The notes beneath the pieces are model-generated. The model made no database searches. It worked only from the letters and a program-made list of their open reading frames with translations, and was not told the origin of the DNA. The position numbers and the translations under genes were made by a program. A stretch of DNA of 64,000 nucleotides, taken from NCBI GenBank assembly GCA_963827705.1, contig CAWHBN010000016.1, positions 248,001 to 312,000 on the forward strand, in the 5' to 3' direction. Of this stretch, positions 60,988 through 64,000 are shown piece by piece. This DNA comes from JACDAN01 sp963827705. Lineage in GTDB: Bacteria > Actinomycetota > Thermoleophilia > Gaiellales > Gaiellaceae. Positions within the stretch are counted from its first letter, which is position 1. Every line of letters begins with the position of its first letter.

Positions 60988-62673
60988 CTACTCGAGCGTC
61001 AGCTCACGCCGGACGATCCCGGCCCGCTGGTGGCGCGCCTCGACCTGCACCACCGACCCTGCCGGCGCCTCGACGACCCATTCCGCCTTTGCGCGGTCGC
61101 TCGTCGCATCGTCCGACGCCCACCAGAGCAGCGACCGCCGGTGCACCCGCCCGTCGAGCTGTCCCAGCTCCACCTTCTTCTCTCCCCCGTGGAGCCGCGC
61201 GCCTTCCGGCAGCGTGAGCTCCGCCTCCAGCGGCCGCACGGCCTTCCGCTCGACCGCCTTGTCGGACACCGACGTCGGCAGCCAGCCGGTGTTGTGCACG
61301 ACGAGCCGGACGAGCCACGACCCCTCTCCCAGCTCCTCGGCGACCAGCGACTGGATCTCCAAGCGGGGAGACACGAGCAGGTGCCAGATCGCGAGCTCCG
61401 AGTGTGGCGCGATCTCGCGCTCGAGGAACTGCGGCGGGACGTTCGCCCACGCGTACATCAGGTCCCAGCCGCCGAGCTCGACCTCGCCCAGCTGGTCGTG
61501 GTCGAACGCGTACCAGTCGACGTAGCCCTTCCCGTCCAGCTGCTCGTCGCTCCAGCGGATCAGCTTCAGATCGTCCTCGGGCGGGTGGTCGCGCATCCAC
61601 TCGATGTACTGGTAGCCCTCGATCCCGGCCTCGCGCTGCGGGCTCCAGAACTCCGTCGTCCAGGAGTAGATCCCGAGGTGGTCGTACAGCCAGTCGTTCG
61701 CTCCGCCCTTGACCGTCTGCTTCGGGTCGTACTTGAAGTCGTGGAAGATCGAGACCGCCGGATACCCGGTGATCTCCGTCGCCTTCTCGCCGAGCAGCTT
61801 GTACGTCCTCAGGTCGTTCGTCGGGTAGTGCTCGTCGGGGTAGCTCGAGTACGGACGGAGGTGGACACCGCTGAAGGTGTGGTACGCGAGATGCGCCGTG
61901 ATGTTCGGCCGCTCGACGATCGCCTGGACCATCGCGCGGATCTCCGGCTCCGACGTCGGGTAGGGGCCGGCGCCGCGCTGCTCTGCCTCGACGGCCCACT
62001 CCATCGGAAAATTGCGGTTCAGGTCGAGGCCCTCGAGCGGCGGCGCGATCTTGATGGTCACGCCGTCGTAGTTCCGGATTCGCCCCTCCCAGAGCATCCG
62101 GAAGTACTCGCCGCCATCCTCGTCCGGGTCTCGCCTGACCATCAGCCGCGGCTCCTCCGGATGCGCCTTCCAGGAGCCGTTCGAATCGCGGATCCGCATC
62201 ATCAGGATCCGACCGTCGCCGTCGAGGTCCTCCTCGTAGAGCCCGTCGAGCTCCTCGACGAGCGGCCACGGACGGGTGCTCGACCGGATGAATCGCGGCC
62301 GCTCCGCGAGCGCCAGCTCGGCCCCGTCGGGGTTCAGCCGCGGGACGACGTAGAACGCGCGGGTGTCCAGCACTCGAGTGACCCGCTCGTCGCTGCCGTA
62401 CTCCGAGAGCAGCCGGTTGATCAGATGGAGCGCCGCGGTCGCGCCGGTCACCTCGACGGCGTGGATGTTGGCCTCGATCAGGAGTGCGGGCTTCTCGAGC
62501 GCCGGCCCGGTCTCGGTGTTCGTGATCGTGGCCAGCCAGATGTCCCGGCCCTCATGGCTCTTGCCGATCGACTCGAGGGCATGGAGCTCGGGCCGCTCGT
62601 CGGCCCAGCCCTGGAGGATCGCCGTTAGCTCGTCGTACCCGTAGAACCGGTCGAAGGCCGGTTCAGGCGCCAA
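60988..62673 (-). CDS. M14 family zinc carboxypeptidase
   Basis: 561 residues. Zinc ligands in LLIEANIHAVEVTGATAALHLINRLL (HxxE) and the later His in HLAYHTFSGVHLRPYSSYP; substrate region RLNPDGAELAL and LDLNRNFPMEW; catalytic Glu in SWTTEFWSPQ. The C-terminal 180 residues are a beta-rich domain. No signal peptide, so cytoplasmic. ATG 62673 overlaps the stop of the M3-like gene by 11 bases. Confidence 0.9.
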   Translation of the reverse strand: MAPEPAFDRFYGYDELTAILQGWADERPELHALESIGKSHEGRDIWLATITNTETGPALEKPALLIEANIHAVEVTGATAALHLINRLLSEYGSDERVTRVLDTRAFYVVPRLNPDGAELALAERPRFIRSSTRPWPLVEELDGLYEEDLDGDGRILMMRIRDSNGSWKAHPEEPRLMVRRDPDEDGGEYFRMLWEGRIRNYDGVTIKIAPPLEGLDLNRNFPMEWAVEAEQRGAGPYPTSEPEIRAMVQAIVERPNITAHLAYHTFSGVHLRPYSSYPDEHYPTNDLRTYKLLGEKATEITGYPAVSIFHDFKYDPKQTVKGGANDWLYDHLGIYSWTTEFWSPQREAGIEGYQYIEWMRDHPPEDDLKLIRWSDEQLDGKGYVDWYAFDHDQLGEVELGGWDLMYAWANVPPQFLEREIAPHSELAIWHLLVSPRLEIQSLVAEELGEGSWLVRLVVHNTGWLPTSVSDKAVERKAVRPLEAELTLPEGARLHGGEKKVELGQLDGRVHRRSLLWWASDDATSDRAKAEWVVEAPAGSVVQVEARHQRAGIVRRELTLE

Positions 62674-64000
62674 GTTCGTGCAAGAGCGGCTGGGTGTCGT
62701 GAGGATCGAAGCCGAGGCGGCCGGCGATGTCCTCGCTGGAGGGGCGCGTCCCTTCCGCGAAGAGCGAGCGCAGGTGGTCGCCCGTCGCCCGGTTGCGCCA
62801 CCAGTCCTCGCCGACTTCCTTCGTCAGCCACTGCCGCAATTGCGCACACCGGATCCAGGCCCGGAGGTAGTCCGCGGAGTAGAAGCCCGCGTCCATGTCT
62901 GCCAGGTACGCATCGGGCCGGTACGAGACGCCGCTCGCGGCCGTCAGAAGCTCGTGGTACCGCGCGGGGCCCGCCGCCCCGTTGTCGAACCCACCCCAGA
63001 ACTCGAGCTCGAACTGGAGCTTTGCGGTGTAGCGCCGGTAGAGGAGCGCCTCGAGGAAGGTCGTCGCCTCGGCGTTCTCCTTCGCCTCCTCCTCCGAGAG
63101 CCCGAAGTGCTCGACGTGCCAGGCCGGCTCGCGCGAGATGGCCTCGAAGATGTACGAGTAGATCTCGGTCAGCGCGTGGTCGCGCGAGAGGTTCCGGAAG
63201 GTGTACGGCAGCTCCGGGTCGCAGTTGCCGTAGTGGAGCGCGTGGCCGGCCTCGTGGAGGAATGCCTGGTAGTCGTGCAGTCCGCCCTGCGCCCGAGTGA
63301 TCAGATGGACGACCTTGGGCGGGTCGGCGGCGATCACGCACGCCCGGGGCGACTTCTGCGGCCGATCGTCGAGATCCATCCGGATGTTCGGCTCCTCGTC
63401 CATGTTGAAGCCGAGGTGCCGGAGCGTCTCCAGACAGACCTCCGTGGCGCGCTCCTTCGTGTAGGTCGACTCGAGCGGCGAGAGCCGGCGGAGCCAGGCG
63501 ACGTGGTAGGAGGACGGAACCTCGGGCCGGCCGTCGCCGAGGAGCTTGTCGAACCACTTCCCGGTCAGCCGGCCGTAGACCTCGTCCGCAGCGCGGCTCG
63601 CGTCGGTCAGCACCTGCGAGAGCTCGCGGAGCGAGATGCCCTTCTCCTCCTCGTTCCGCGCCACGGCGTCCTTCTCGCCGGAGAGCTCCGCGTCGAGCTC
63701 CTCGCGCGCCTGAAGCATCTCCATCCGCTGGTCGTTGAATCCCGCGGAGGCGTCGCCGTGGAGCTCGCCGAGCTCCTCGCGTTCCTGGAAGTCGTGCAGG
63801 ACTGCGAGCTGCGCCTGGGCCGAACGAAGCGGCAGCTCCTCTCCGCGGTACGTGACCCGTGCGGCGAGGATCGCATTCTCCAGCTCGTCCTCGCGGGCGC
63901 TCAGCTCGACTTCGACGAGGCCGGATTCACACGTCTTGCGAAGCCGGTAGAGGCGCTCGCGCTCGTCAGGGCTCGCGCCGGACTCCGCCTCGTGCAGCGC
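62663..64000 (-). CDS. M3-like zinc metallopeptidase, N-terminus cut by window edge
   Basis: 445 residues visible, open to base 64000. Gluzincin motif QAFLHEAGHALHYGN supplies HExxH; downstream SYIFEA is a candidate for the Glu ligand. Long helical N-terminal part (LRKTCESGLVEVELSARED, NAILAARVTYRGEELPLRS). The helical architecture and C-terminal GFYSADYLRAWIRC resemble M3/M2-type oligopeptidases. Pairs with the M14 gene as peptide degradation enzymes. Confidence 0.82.
   Translation of the reverse strand, partial: ALHEAESGASPDERERLYRLRKTCESGLVEVELSAREDELENAILAARVTYRGEELPLRSAQAQLAVLHDFQEREELGELHGDASAGFNDQRMEMLQAREELDAELSGEKDAVARNEEEKGISLRELSQVLTDASRAADEVYGRLTGKWFDKLLGDGRPEVPSSYHVAWLRRLSPLESTYTKERATEVCLETLRHLGFNMDEEPNIRMDLDDRPQKSPRACVIAADPPKVVHLITRAQGGLHDYQAFLHEAGHALHYGNCDPELPYTFRNLSRDHALTEIYSYIFEAISREPAWHVEHFGLSEEEAKENAEATTFLEALLYRRYTAKLQFELEFWGGFDNGAAGPARYHELLTAASGVSYRPDAYLADMDAGFYSADYLRAWIRCAQLRQWLTKEVGEDWWRNRATGDHLRSLFAEGTRPSSEDIAGRLGFDPHDTQPLLHELGA

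Overview
The window is a gene-dense, very GC-rich bacterial chromosome segment. Two actinobacterial signatures stand out. One is the cluster tlyA-nadK-recN-steA-steB(mctB)-pyrG (15.7 to 7.5 kb, minus strand). The other is a proteome rich in Arg/Ala/Gly/Glu with DUF3866, cytokinetic SteA/SteB and an aroE-aroC-aroKB-aroQ-pepQ-efp-acc-nusB-ispA run. I infer Actinomycetota, most likely a deep lineage such as Thermoleophilia/Gaiellales; this is a judgement from gene content, not a database result. Most genes lie on the minus strand.

Layout. 0-2.3 kb: nucleoside catabolism (deoA fragment, methyltransferase, deoB). 2.4-6.5 kb: alanine dehydrogenase, aldo/keto reductase, DUF3866 and an M20 peptidase. 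6.7-7.5 kb: a secreted proline-rich protein. 7.5-15.7 kb: the steA/steB cell-division and NAD/DNA-repair cluster, which here carries an unusual glycosyltransferase/PNPT fusion. 15.7-31.3 kb: a second mltG, then the long anabolic run (ispA, nusB, accC, a carboxyltransferase-like/BCCP fusion, efp, M24 peptidase, aromatic amino-acid genes with an aroK-aroB fusion, mltG, ruvX, alaS). 31.3-35.4 kb: a SigB-type sigma factor with a degenerate RsbW-like partner, a frameshifted mnmA, an unassigned structured RNA and an RlpA-like wall protein. 35.4-39 kb: hisS and aspS in one uninterrupted reading frame, and a broken metallo-hydrolase. 39.7-45.4 kb: a tightly coupled histidine-utilisation operon. 45.4-49.5 kb: a broken uracil-DNA glycosylase and the glyoxylate shunt (aceB-aceA) with a divergent LysR regulator. 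50.5-54.3 kb: a heterodimeric ABC exporter. 54.3-64 kb: tRNA-Gln, aquaporin, TetR, tRNA-Glu, an LCP-family protein, methyltransferase, acetamidase, AzlCD exporter, an M14 carboxypeptidase and the end of an M3-like peptidase.

Themes that cut across genes. (1) Many first-in-operon genes show TANNNT exactly six bases before an ATG/GTG start, the geometry of leaderless transcription. (2) Long foldback repeats sit exactly at gene junctions of minus-strand operons; one abuts accC and leaves it without a start codon for its conserved first 11 residues. (3) The carboxyltransferase-like half of the BCCP fusion has lost its metal and lysine active-site residues. (4) Single-base frame breaks occur in mnmA, the metallo-hydrolase and the uracil-DNA glycosylase, which could be assembly errors or real decay. 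No prophage, CRISPR array, IS element or dedicated defence island was seen.
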